From an uncultured Victivallales bacterium (GTDB lineage Bacteria; Verrucomicrobiota; Lentisphaeria; Oligosphaerales; JAFGRS01): 47,884 nucleotides of DNA. Positions 1-7,908 of this stretch are shown here, piece by piece (the first letter of the stretch is position 1; every line of letters begins with the position of its first letter). The notes under the pieces were generated by a model. It saw only the letters and a list, made by a program, of their open reading frames with translations, had not been told where the DNA came from and ran no database searches. Both the position numbers and the translations under genes were made by a program. Location of the stretch: the NCBI GenBank assembly GCA_903837355.1, contig CAILUI010000251.1, positions 1 through 47,884 of the forward strand. Direction: 5' to 3'.

Positions 1-137
1 CGCAGTGCCGCCCGATCATGTCAGGATGAAACTCTGCTTGGGAGTACTGCCGCGTGCCCTCACGCGGCTGGCGGGTGGGGGCACCCGCCACTACCTCAGA
101 GCCCCCCGCGCGACTGAGGTCGAGTTTCACAGGAGGC
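1..137 (-). repeat. Left copy of 137-bp structured repeat (inverted relative to 47744-47880)
   Basis: Positions 1-137 are the exact reverse complement of 47744-47880. On the plus strand the copy folds as an outer stem (27-34 with 122-129, TGAAACTC/GAGTTTCA) enclosing three hairpins: 49-56/61-68 (GCCGCGTG/CACGCGGC), 69-77/82-90 (TGGCGGGTG/CACCCGCCA) and 93-99/114-120 (ACCTCAG/CTGAGGT). The element reads into the 3' end of the fucose-isomerase-like gene and supplies its last 13 codons and its stop. It lies downstream of that gene in the same relative orientation as the right copy downstream of uxaC. No coding function is supported. A multicopy REP/MITE-like element is inferred. Confidence 0.9.
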
Positions 138-1463
138 GGTCCCACCCATCTCCAGCAACCGTACCCCTGGCCCGGCGAGCCGCGCCCAGGCACGCAGCTC
201 GGCCCCGACGTGGCCATAGCCCGCGGCCCAATGGTGCCCGATGCCGCGCTCGTAGATCCACTGGATGATCTCGGCCACCGGTGGCGCAAAACGGACCCGC
301 AACGGATTGCCGGGGAAGACCATCTCCGTGGCGAGCGCCTCGCCCTCCAGCAGCGCCGCCTGGTAGCCGTCGGCGACCGGCAGCAGACTCAGCAGCGTCA
401 CCGGCCCCGGCCGCGCCGGAAACAACGAACAGACGCCCTGGTTGGCCAGGCGCACCGGCGCCAGGGCGATGTCGGCACGCGCCGCCGCCAGCGTATACGA
501 CCCCGAGCCGCAGTGCGTAAACACGACGCTGCCATCGGGCAGAGGCTCCAGCCAGTCCGTGTTATGCGTGGGCTGTCCCGTCAAGCCGCTCAGCATTACC
601 TGTGCCACCGCCGTGTTGACGTCGCCTTCACACCCCACGGGGATACCTTCATCGGCAAGCAGCGACGCCGCCAGACAGGCACAGCCCATATAGTCCGGGT
701 AGCAGCCAAAGGCCAGCGCCGCCAGCCCTTCCTGGAGAACGAGCTCGCGGAGGGCGACGTAGACCGCGGCCGCGGCCAAGCCGGCGCTGTCGGCCACGCC
801 GACCCGGCCGGCGGCGGCCTGTACCCGCGTCCACACCGCCTGCGCCGCGGCGCCGTCCGCGTTCCGGGCGCGCTGCAGCAACCCGGGCAGATCGACGGTC
901 ACGACCCGCGGCCCGATGGCCCGCTTGAGCGCCATCTCGTTGGCGGCGACCTCGGTCATGCCGCGGACGCGCTGTCCGGCCAGCCCGATCCGGGCCCGGC
1001 GCAGACGGCGATGCAGCGCCGCTGCCCGCAGGAAGGCGAAGACGCGGTCACGGCTGGGCCCGGCGCTGAGCGGGCCAAAGACGGCCTCGAACGGGGTGCC
1101 GAGTTGCTTGAGGTAACAGGTCAGTTGCTGCGTACCGCAGAGCGCGCCCGTCTCCATGCCAGGCAAGGGCCACAGACAGAGCGGCGTGTGGCACTCCTCG
1201 AGCAGGTCCAGCACGAGGTAGTCCTCGAACCAACTGCAGGCGGCGAGGACCACGGCGTCGACCGGCTCTGCCGCCAGGCGCCGCCCCGCGGCCGCCGCCC
1301 GCTCGGCGCTGTCGAGCGCGCCGAGGGGGACGACCGCACAGCCGTCCTGCTGCAGCCGCGTTGCCAGCTCCGCGGCCGCTTGCGGAGCGCGGCCGGCGCC
1401 GACTTCCAGGGGACTGGACAGGGCGCCGACGGCCACTCGAATCAGGCGCGGTTCGCGGTTCAT
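96..1463 (-). CDS. L-fucose/L-arabinose isomerase-like protein
   Basis: This 455-residue protein resembles the L-fucose/L-arabinose isomerase fold, which interconverts aldoses and ketoses using a divalent metal. The C-terminal half has GIPVGCEGDVNTA, with likely Glu and Asp metal ligands, and GIGHHWAAGYGH near the end, matching the usual C-terminal metal-binding His. The substrate cannot be told, and the family includes proteins of unknown function. I start it at 1463 because GGAGGAG lies just upstream; an open frame continues further upstream without support. It begins 20 bp after the RnfD-like stop, so it is probably the last gene of the redox operon, an odd partner. Its last 13 residues (from ASCETR) and its TGA come from the 137-bp repeat, so the native C-terminus was probably near the preceding GVRLLE and was altered by repeat insertion. 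Confidence 0.75.
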   Translation of the reverse strand: MNREPRLIRVAVGALSSPLEVGAGRAPQAAAELATRLQQDGCAVVPLGALDSAERAAAAGRRLAAEPVDAVVLAACSWFEDYLVLDLLEECHTPLCLWPLPGMETGALCGTQQLTCYLKQLGTPFEAVFGPLSAGPSRDRVFAFLRAAALHRRLRRARIGLAGQRVRGMTEVAANEMALKRAIGPRVVTVDLPGLLQRARNADGAAAQAVWTRVQAAAGRVGVADSAGLAAAAVYVALRELVLQEGLAALAFGCYPDYMGCACLAASLLADEGIPVGCEGDVNTAVAQVMLSGLTGQPTHNTDWLEPLPDGSVVFTHCGSGSYTLAAARADIALAPVRLANQGVCSLFPARPGPVTLLSLLPVADGYQAALLEGEALATEMVFPGNPLRVRFAPPVAEIIQWIYERGIGHHWAAGYGHVGAELRAWARLAGPGVRLLEMGGTASCETRPQSRGGL

Positions 1464-1483
1464 ACAGGGCTCCTCCGGGGTCG

Positions 1484-2560
1484 TCAGCGGGCGCCGGCCG
1501 GTGCTGGCTGGGCCAGCCGTTCCTGCACACGGCGACGTTGCCGCAGCAGGGCGCGGCCGCGCCACCAGAAGCAGGCGCGATCCAACGTGGGACTGAGCAA
1601 ATTGACGGTCAGGAAGGCGAAGACGATGCCTTCCGGGTAGACCGTGTAGGCGCGGACCACGGCATTGACGATGCCCGCGATGGCGCCCGCTAACCAGCGG
1701 CCCCCCTTGCTGACCGGGGTGGAGCTCGGATCGCCGGCAATGAAGACCGCGGCGAACAGCAGAGCGCCGCCGAAGAGGTTGAGCAGCAGGATCCGCCACA
1801 GCACCCACAGCGTCGAGCCCCCGGCCGCAGATGCCGCCAGATCGCGTGCCACCGGCAGGTTGACGGCCCCGCAGACCACCAGGAAGGTGAGCACGAAGCC
1901 GGTGCCGCAGCGCCAGTCGAGGACGCCCCTCCAAACCAGGATCACCCCCAGCAGCAGGATCACCGGTCCGCAGACCTCACCGGGGCTGCCCGGCACCATC
2001 TGGTACATGTCGCCCCAGGTACCGTTGACCTGGCCCAAGACCAGCGCGCCGAGAGCATGGAAGCCCTTCTCCGTGTGGAACAGATCCAGCGGCGTCGCCG
2101 TGCTGAGTGCATCCACGACCTCGCCGCGCAGCGGCCAGTCGACGATCTCCGCGTTGAAGGCGAGCATCAGGAACAGCCGCCCCACCAGCACGCCATTGAA
2201 CGGCAAGCGGCCTTCGCCGGCCGACATCCGCACCAACACGATGGCGACGACCAGGCCCAGAAACAGCGGCCAGGCGGGCAGATTCGGGGGTAGGCTCACG
2301 ACCAGCAGGCCAGCGGTCAGCATCGAGCCGCAGGCGCTGAGGCGGAAGCGTCCGTCCCGCAGCCAGGTGTAGGCCACCCCCAGTCCCGCCCCCACGGCCA
2401 GCACGGCCAGGTACTTCACGAGAAAACGCGGGTCGTAGCGGACCGCGTACAGGCCGGCAAGAACGCTCAGCGACCCGAGAGTCCACAGCGCCATCGTGGT
2501 GGCGGCGGGGCCGGCGCGGAGGAACGGGGGTTCGGGGCGCGATGTCGCGGCTTCTGGCAT
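1484..2560 (-). CDS. rnfD: RnfD/NqrB-like flavinylated membrane subunit
   Basis: A 358-residue polytopic membrane protein of the RnfD/NqrB family, the membrane subunit of Rnf and Na+-NQR ion-pumping oxidoreductases that carries covalent FMN. It has about eight to ten hydrophobic segments. The motif DALSTATPLD at residues 150-159 matches the ApbE flavinylation consensus, with Thr156 as predicted FMN attachment site. Length is typical of RnfD. It starts 9 bp after the RnfC-like stop and follows the FMN-binding gene, so order and spacing support co-translation. RnfA, RnfE and RnfB do not appear in this operon or elsewhere in the window, so it may not form a standard Rnf pump. ApbE must be encoded elsewhere if the site is used. 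Confidence 0.9.
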   Translation of the reverse strand: MPEAATSRPEPPFLRAGPAATTMALWTLGSLSVLAGLYAVRYDPRFLVKYLAVLAVGAGLGVAYTWLRDGRFRLSACGSMLTAGLLVVSLPPNLPAWPLFLGLVVAIVLVRMSAGEGRLPFNGVLVGRLFLMLAFNAEIVDWPLRGEVVDALSTATPLDLFHTEKGFHALGALVLGQVNGTWGDMYQMVPGSPGEVCGPVILLLGVILVWRGVLDWRCGTGFVLTFLVVCGAVNLPVARDLAASAAGGSTLWVLWRILLLNLFGGALLFAAVFIAGDPSSTPVSKGGRWLAGAIAGIVNAVVRAYTVYPEGIVFAFLTVNLLSPTLDRACFWWRGRALLRQRRRVQERLAQPAPAGAR

Positions 2561-2569
2561 GATCAGGTC

Positions 2570-3784
2570 CTAGCGCTGGGTTGACGTGGCGCGGCGCAGA
2601 TCCTCCGCCAAGGGCAGGTAAGCCGGACACACGGCGCTGCAGCAACCGCACAGGAAGCACTCCGCCAACTGCGCCCGCGCCGCCGCGGACGGCCGCGGGT
2701 TCGACAGCTCGCGGACCAGCGCCACCGGATGCAGGCCGAGGGGGCAGGCATCGCAGCAGGCACCGCAGCGGATACAACTCCGGGCCGGCGGGCGCAACTG
2801 CTGCCGCGGGACGACCAGGACCGCCGTCGTGCCCAGGGTGATCGGGGTCTCCACTGTCGCGGCGGTGCCCATCATCAGGCCGCCGCAGACCACCCCCTCC
2901 GTGGGGCTCAGTGCGACCCCCTCCTGCTGCAGCAGGGTGCCGATCCGCAACCCGACCGGCACGATCAGGTCACGGTGCACGCCACCGGCACCGACCCGCA
3001 GCGTCAGGGGCCGCTCGATGGCCGGCACCCCGTCGCGCAGTGCCCGCCCGATGGCCCACAGCGACGCCACATTGTGCAGGACCACGCCGACTTGGAACGG
3101 CAGTACGCCGGCCGGCGGCAGGGAGCCGGTGAGGGCGCGCAGGATCAGGCGCTCGGCCCCCGCGGGGTAGCGGTTCCCCAAGCGCAGCAACTCGACGTCG
3201 TAGAGGGCGCGGACCTGCGTCTCCAGGTCCGCATCGCGACGCAGTGCCAGCACGACGCGCTCGGCGCCGACGGCACGGGCGACGGCGCGCGCGCCGCCCA
3301 GCACCAGATCGCGCTCGTGAAGCAGGAGGGTGCGGTCGATGGACAGCCCAGGCTCGCACTCCGCGGCGTTGATCACCACCGTCCTGACCCCGCGAGAGGC
3401 GCGCACCTTCAAGGCCGCCGGAAACAGTGCGCCGCCCATGCCACGCAGCCCGATCTCGGCCAGGAACGCCGGGAAATCGGCGAAGGCTGTGGCTTCCGGC
3501 GTGGGGGTCTGGGCGCTCGGCGGCCAGACGGCCGTGCTCGCCGGCGTCACCTGCACCGCGCTCGGCGTCAGCGTCGCCACCGTCCCGGCCAGGGCGCTGC
3601 GGACGGTAAAGGCAGCGCTGCGCGCCAGGACCTGCCCAGCAACCACGGCGTCGCCAACGCACACCTCGGGAACCGCGCCGCGGCCCAGGCCGTAGGTAAG
3701 CTCGCCGGGGGTCGCCCCGAGCACACTCCAGGCGAGGGCCGGGGCCGCGTGCGGCGGGCGCGGTTGGGGGATGGGCCGATACAT
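2570..3784 (-). CDS. rnfC: RnfC-like NADH-dehydrogenase-type iron-sulfur subunit
   Basis: A 404-residue RnfC-family protein, the peripheral cytoplasmic subunit thought to take electrons from NADH. Domains in order: an N-terminal barrel-sandwich segment (about 20-80), a Complex-I 51-kDa-like nucleotide/FMN domain with GLRGMGGALFPAALK (113-127) and AECEPG (141-146), an SLBB-like region (about 250-325), and two 4Fe-4S motifs. Cluster one is C337, C340, C343, C347-Pro; cluster two is C376, C379, C382, C386-Pro. It is shorter than proteobacterial RnfC and lacks the Ala/Lys-rich C-terminal extension. It starts 5 bp after the FMN-binding gene. An intact NADH-to-membrane input module is inferred from the conserved motifs. 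Confidence 0.92.
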   Translation of the reverse strand: MYRPIPQPRPPHAAPALAWSVLGATPGELTYGLGRGAVPEVCVGDAVVAGQVLARSAAFTVRSALAGTVATLTPSAVQVTPASTAVWPPSAQTPTPEATAFADFPAFLAEIGLRGMGGALFPAALKVRASRGVRTVVINAAECEPGLSIDRTLLLHERDLVLGGARAVARAVGAERVVLALRRDADLETQVRALYDVELLRLGNRYPAGAERLILRALTGSLPPAGVLPFQVGVVLHNVASLWAIGRALRDGVPAIERPLTLRVGAGGVHRDLIVPVGLRIGTLLQQEGVALSPTEGVVCGGLMMGTAATVETPITLGTTAVLVVPRQQLRPPARSCIRCGACCDACPLGLHPVALVRELSNPRPSAAARAQLAECFLCGCCSAVCPAYLPLAEDLRRATSTQR

Positions 3785-3789
3785 GGAGC

Positions 3790-4338
3790 CTACTCCTTGC
3801 CGGCGGCCGGCAACGGCAGGCGCTCCCAGGCCGGATTGGCCTCGATCTGCTCAACGATCTTCTTCGCCATCATATCGAAACTGGCGTAGATCCGCTGCTG
3901 GTAGCGGGTCGCGCCGCTGACCGCGTCGACCTTGACCCACTTGCCGTCGCCGCTCCTGACGACGTGGCCGGCGGAACCCTGGATCGCGCTCAGGACCTTC
4001 TCCTGCTTCTTCGCATCCTTGACCTTGGCAATGTCGGGGATGGCGGCGTCGGTGATGGTGTACGTGGCACCCTCTTTCCGCACCACCACCAGCGACGTGA
4101 CGACCTCATAGGTCTTGAAGGAGCGCAGCGCCGCCCCAGCCACGGGCACGCCGGCCTGATCGTAGGCCAGAAAGAGGTCCGGGATAGAGTCGGAGAAGCC
4201 GCTACGATGACTGTACGTCGCCGCCCCGGCAAAGGCCTTCAGCACGGCAGCCGTCGTGCCGGGATCGTCCTCCGCCCGTACCGGGGCAAGGGCCAAGGTC
4301 AGAGCCACAGCGAACGCGGAGAGGATGCTCAGTTTCAT
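3790..4338 (-). CDS. Exported FMN-binding domain protein (RnfG-like)
   Basis: A 182-residue protein with a clear signal peptide (residues 1-22, cut near VRA-ED) followed by a single FMN-binding domain. VDAVSGATRY (residues 137-146) is the covalent flavinylation motif recognised by ApbE, with Thr144 as predicted FMN-bearing residue. This is the RnfG/NqrC type of extracytoplasmic flavoprotein. Unlike typical RnfG it appears to be released after signal cleavage rather than anchored by a lasting N-terminal helix, though an uncleaved anchor cannot be excluded. It precedes the RnfC- and RnfD-like genes (5-bp gap), giving order G-C-D. It would carry electrons on the outer face of the membrane; the acceptor is unknown. 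Confidence 0.88.
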   Translation of the reverse strand: MKLSILSAFAVALTLALAPVRAEDDPGTTAAVLKAFAGAATYSHRSGFSDSIPDLFLAYDQAGVPVAGAALRSFKTYEVVTSLVVVRKEGATYTITDAAIPDIAKVKDAKKQEKVLSAIQGSAGHVVRSGDGKWVKVDAVSGATRYQQRIYASFDMMAKKIVEQIEANPAWERLPLPAAGKE

Positions 4339-4375
4339 GATATGGAACCTTCCTGACAGGCTGGAGACAAGTGTC

Positions 4376-5068
4376 CTAATGTAGCGCCCGCGCCATCATA
4401 AACACGCTGATATACCCGGCAAACCGGCCCTCGCAACGGACCTCGCGGAAGCCGGCGGCCGCGAACAGTTCCGGCAGCATCCCGCTGGCGTTCTCGCCGA
4501 TCTGCGGCTGGTGAAACAGGTGCTCGGCGGTCGCCACGGTGAGTCGGCCGAAGGCGTTATACGGGCGGTCGATGTCGGCGATCAGACAGGGACCGCCAGG
4601 CTTGAGGACGCGCCAGGCCTCGCACAGGGCGCGGAGCTTATCAGCACGGTCGAGGTGGTGCAGGAAGAAGGTCGAGACGACGGCATCGAAAACGGCGTCC
4701 GGGTACGGCAGCGCTTCGGCGGTGGCGATATCGAAGCGGCAGGGCAGCGCCGCGCTGCGGCGACGGGCCACGGCCACCATGTCCGGCGAGGCGTCCAGCC
4801 CCAGCGCCAGCCCGCCACGGGCCGGGTCGAGGCGGCGGGCGAGGCGGCGGGTCAAGGCGCCGGTCGCGCAGCCGACGTCCAGAACGCGGCCTCCGGGCTG
4901 CAGGGGCAGCAGTTCGGCCGTGCGGCGGTTGGCGCGCCCCTCCTGACCGAACATCATCAGCGGCGTCAGCAGGTCATAGAGCTGGGCGGCCCGGCGCAGG
5001 ACCACGCCGCGTGTCGGTGGCGCGTGTGCGGGATCGGGCACGGGCGGAATGGTGTCAATGGCTGGCAT
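4376..5068 (-). CDS. Class I SAM-dependent methyltransferase (UbiE-like)
   Basis: A 230-residue Rossmann-fold methyltransferase. VLDVGCATG (about 62-70) is the SAM-binding motif I, and the acidic D in LGLDASPDM, AEALPYPDAVFD and VLKPGG are the following motifs of the UbiE/Methyltransf_11 group. The substrate is unknown; a prenylated or lipid substrate is suggested only by the polyprenyl-synthase-like gene in the same operon. I prefer the ATG at 5068, which has GGTGA just upstream; a GTG at 5074 is in frame and possible. Either start overlaps the end of the ATPase gene (14 or 20 bp), so translation is probably coupled. A 37-bp gap to the FMN-binding gene is the largest in the operon. Confidence 0.85.
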   Translation of the reverse strand: MPAIDTIPPVPDPAHAPPTRGVVLRRAAQLYDLLTPLMMFGQEGRANRRTAELLPLQPGGRVLDVGCATGALTRRLARRLDPARGGLALGLDASPDMVAVARRRSAALPCRFDIATAEALPYPDAVFDAVVSTFFLHHLDRADKLRALCEAWRVLKPGGPCLIADIDRPYNAFGRLTVATAEHLFHQPQIGENASGMLPELFAAAGFREVRCEGRFAGYISVFMMARALH

Positions 5069-5741
5069 GGTCACCTACGATACGGCCATCGCACAACGCG
5101 AGCGTCCGCCGGGTGCGGCGAGCGATGCGCTCGTCATGCGTGGCGATGAGCAGGGTCGTCCCTTCGCGTTCGTTGAGGAGCCGCAACAGCTCCAGGAGCT
5201 CGGCGGCATGGGTCGTATCCAGGCTGCTCGTGGGCTCGTCGAGCAGGACCAGGGCCGGCCGATGCGCCACGGCCCGCAGGCCGGCCACACGTTGCTGCTC
5301 GCCACCCGAGAGTTCATGCGGGAAGGCTCCGCCGCGATGCCCCAGGCCGGCCGCGGTCAGCAACTCGGCCACCCGTTGCCGATGCGCTTCGGGAGCCCAG
5401 CCATTGAGGGCCAACGGCACGCCGATGTTCTCCGCCGCGGTCAGCGTGGGCAGCAGATTGAGGGTCTGGAAGACGAAGCCGGTATGGGCGCGGCGCAGGC
5501 GCGCCAGGCCGCATTCAGTGAGCTCGCCCAGGCGCTGACCGCACAGACTCACCTGACCGGCCGAGGGCCGATCCAGGCCGGCGGCCAGGTTCAGCAGCGT
5601 GGTCTTGCCGCTGCCGGAGGCGCCGACCAGGGCCACGAACTCGCCCGACTCCAGGCTCAGGGTGATGTCGTGCAAGGCGTTGGCGCTGGCCACGCCGCGG
5701 CCGTACACCCGACTTACCTGTGCAAAGGCCAGGATACTCAT
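5055..5741 (-). CDS. ABC transporter ATP-binding protein (MacB/LolD type)
   Basis: A 228-residue ATPase complete for its class. Walker A is GASGSGKTT (40-48), the signature LSGGEQQ is near 144, Walker B ALVLLDEP near 163, and the H-loop His is in IATHDE near 192. Short, LolD/MacB-like ATPases pair with FtsX-type permeases to extrude lipids, lipoproteins, peptides or macrolides through the envelope by a mechanotransmission mechanism. The ATG at 5741 overlaps the permease stop as ATGA, which fixes the start; a longer upstream frame exists but lies inside the permease gene. It powers the permease encoded just upstream. Confidence 0.95.
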   Translation of the reverse strand: MSILAFAQVSRVYGRGVASANALHDITLSLESGEFVALVGASGSGKTTLLNLAAGLDRPSAGQVSLCGQRLGELTECGLARLRRAHTGFVFQTLNLLPTLTAAENIGVPLALNGWAPEAHRQRVAELLTAAGLGHRGGAFPHELSGGEQQRVAGLRAVAHRPALVLLDEPTSSLDTTHAAELLELLRLLNEREGTTLLIATHDERIARRTRRTLALCDGRIVGDHASH

Positions 5742-6907
5742 AGACCGCGCAAAGCCTCGATAACGCTCAACCGGCCGGCCCGCCGGGCCGGCAACAAGGC
5801 CGCCACCAGGCCGCAGCACAGAGCCACCGCGCCCGGCAGGAGCAGGCCGCGCAAGGTGAGCCGGGGTATCACCACACCGGAGATCACAAAGTGCGGATTC
5901 TCGCTGGTCCAGCGCGCCAGATCCAGACCGTGGAGGCCCCAAGCCTTGACCGCCACGCAGCCCAACCCCGCCCCGCAGAGACCCGCCGCCAGGACCAGCA
6001 GCAGGACCTCGGTCAACACCAGGACCGCTACCCCGCCCGGGGTGAAACCCATCGCCTTCAACAACCCCAGCTCACGGGTCCGTTGGCTGACCGAGATGAA
6101 CACCGTGTTGGAGACGCCGAAGCCGAGAACGACCAGCGCCAGCAGATGCACGACGTTCATGGCCACGTGGTTCAGCGCGATGAGCTGCACCAGTTCCGTG
6201 AGCGCCGTGGTCCACGGCGTGACGCGCACGCCGGGGCCGAGCCGTTCCCGCAGCCTGCGGGCAAGGGCCTCCGGATCGACGCCGGGCTCGGTGAACACGG
6301 CGATCTCGCGAGAGGCCGCCGGGCCGGACTCGGTACCGCGCCGGGTGTAGGCGGTCTTGCCGTCGAGCAGTTCGATGCCCGTGCGGAACAGGCCGCACAC
6401 CTGGAAGCGGCGCGGCGGTACCCCCGGCTGCCAGAACTCAAGGGTGTCGCCGAGCCGGGCCCCCAGTTGCTCGGCCAGCAACCGCCCCACCAGGAGCTCG
6501 TCGGTGCTACGCGCGTTCCGCCCTTCGACGATGCGCCGCGGCACGGCGGTCTCCTGCGCCTCCAGCTCCGGCTCGACCGCGTAGAGCATGAGGCTGGCCT
6601 GGGTTTCGCCGCGAGCCAGGACGCCGCTCTGGCAGAGCCGGGGCAGGACCCGGCGTACCCCCGGCAGGCGGCGCAGGTCGTCCAGCGGCACGTCCACGCC
6701 CTGCCAGGTGGCGTTGATGTCGCCATGATGGATGGCGACGGAGTTGCGCACCATCGTATCGGACACGCCCTCCATGATCGCCTCCAGCAGGACCAGCGCC
6801 GCGATCGCCAACGCGACCCCGGCAAAGGCGATGGCGGCTTTGCCGAAGCGCCGCGTCACACTCCGGCGGACAAGCAGCAGGCCAAGCTGGAAGGTGGGCC
6901 GGTTCAT
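5738..6907 (-). CDS. FtsX-family ABC transporter permease (MacB/LolC type)
   Basis: A 389-residue permease with the layout of the FtsX/MacB family: an N-terminal membrane helix (about 25-45), a periplasmic MacB-like domain (about 46-265), then three membrane helices towards the C-terminus (about 268-290, 312-338, 362-382). The segment between helices two and three has RTRELGLLKAMGF, the cytoplasmic coupling sequence, and the protein ends SVIEALRGL, both family hallmarks. It overlaps the prenyl-synthase gene (ATGA) upstream and the ATPase gene (ATGA) downstream. One permease gene is present, so a homodimer like MacB is expected. Cargo is unknown; a lipid or lipid-linked product fits the neighbours (inference). 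Confidence 0.92.
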   Translation of the reverse strand: MNRPTFQLGLLLVRRSVTRRFGKAAIAFAGVALAIAALVLLEAIMEGVSDTMVRNSVAIHHGDINATWQGVDVPLDDLRRLPGVRRVLPRLCQSGVLARGETQASLMLYAVEPELEAQETAVPRRIVEGRNARSTDELLVGRLLAEQLGARLGDTLEFWQPGVPPRRFQVCGLFRTGIELLDGKTAYTRRGTESGPAASREIAVFTEPGVDPEALARRLRERLGPGVRVTPWTTALTELVQLIALNHVAMNVVHLLALVVLGFGVSNTVFISVSQRTRELGLLKAMGFTPGGVAVLVLTEVLLLVLAAGLCGAGLGCVAVKAWGLHGLDLARWTSENPHFVISGVVIPRLTLRGLLLPGAVALCCGLVAALLPARRAGRLSVIEALRGL

Positions 6908-7908
6908 GCGGACTGCACCGTGGGCAGGGCGACACCCAGGATCTCACACAGCCCCGTGACCACCTGGTGCTGAATCGCGGCGGGGATCTGCACCCCGAGG
7001 GCGGCAAAGCCAGCGAAGGCGAGGGCGAACTGCCCCTCGGCCAGGCACTGCGCCTGCGCCTGCTCGACGGGGAAACGCGTGGCGCTGTCCCAACCGGTCT
7101 CACCCTGGCGGCGGAGGTCGGCGAGCCAGGCGGTGTCGCCGCGGCGATTCGCCGTGACCAGCGACGCCATCAGGCTGTGCCGACCGGCGAGCACATCGCC
7201 GGGCATGTCCTTGATGTCATCCAGGATCTGGCAGGCCAGGCCGAAGGCCCCGAGGGCACGCAGCGCCGCGGCCCAGGCATCGGGGTGGGCTCGCTCGAGT
7301 TCCCGCGGCAGAGCCAGCGGCGCGCAGAACAGATCCGCGGTCTTGCGCCGATGCACATCGTCGAGGATCTGGGCGACGGACAGCACCGGCACGGGATGCG
7401 TTTCTTCCTCGCATTCCTGCAGGGCGCTCGGCATGAGCGCGGCGTAGGTGATGCGGCCGACCGTCTGCACCAGGGCCGGATCACCGTAGGTCTCCAGAAT
7501 GAAGGCGTTAACCACCCGCTCGGCCAGCATCAGCGTCAGCACCGAGCGCATGCGCGGACCGTTGCCGGCAATGCGGAACTCGAAGATGCTCTTGTACTCG
7601 TCGTCGAGCAGGTTGTCGCAGGCCGTCACCCAGGCGCGCATGCCTTGGTTCACCATGGCATAAAGCGGCAGGTAGCCCGAGTCCGGCACGACGATGCGGA
7701 TGGCACCCAGAAAGAGGGTGCTGAAGAAGTTCCGGCGCAACTCAAGCAGGGCCGGCGGCGGCGCCGCGATCGGGCAGTCGGGCGGCGAGAGGCGGGCAGC
7801 GAGGGCGTAGAAGCGCTCTAAGGCCTCGACCTGCAGGCGGAACGTATCGGCAAAGAGCGGGTGCACGCAGAGGGCGTTCAGGCCCGTAAACGTAGGCGTA
7901 GGCGTCAC
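6904..7908 (-). CDS. Polyprenyl diphosphate synthase-like protein (class I isoprenoid fold)
   Basis: About 334 residues, similar to trans-polyprenyl synthases. The second Asp-rich motif is intact (QILDDIKD, about 228-235 from this start), and KTADLF (about 189-194) matches the conserved Lys-Thr segment. The first Asp-rich region reads DNLLDDE, with Asn for the second Asp of DDxxD, and the usual early GKR-type motif is not seen, so the substrate or activity may differ. I prefer the GTG at 7908 with a purine-rich stretch before it; a GTG at 7953 is in frame but has no ribosome site. It is the first gene of the operon and ends overlapping the permease start. A chain-elongating enzyme for a prenyl lipid is plausible but unproven. 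Confidence 0.75.
   Translation of the reverse strand: MTPTPTFTGLNALCVHPLFADTFRLQVEALERFYALAARLSPPDCPIAAPPPALLELRRNFFSTLFLGAIRIVVPDSGYLPLYAMVNQGMRAWVTACDNLLDDEYKSIFEFRIAGNGPRMRSVLTLMLAERVVNAFILETYGDPALVQTVGRITYAALMPSALQECEEETHPVPVLSVAQILDDVHRRKTADLFCAPLALPRELERAHPDAWAAALRALGAFGLACQILDDIKDMPGDVLAGRHSLMASLVTANRRGDTAWLADLRRQGETGWDSATRFPVEQAQAQCLAEGQFALAFAGFAALGVQIPAAIQHQVVTGLCEILGVALPTVQSA

Noticed and set aside
54..1640. 528-residue plus-strand open frame at the left end
   Set aside because: It lies opposite the fucose-isomerase-like gene and has an Arg/Gln-rich composition typical of antisense frames in GC-rich DNA.
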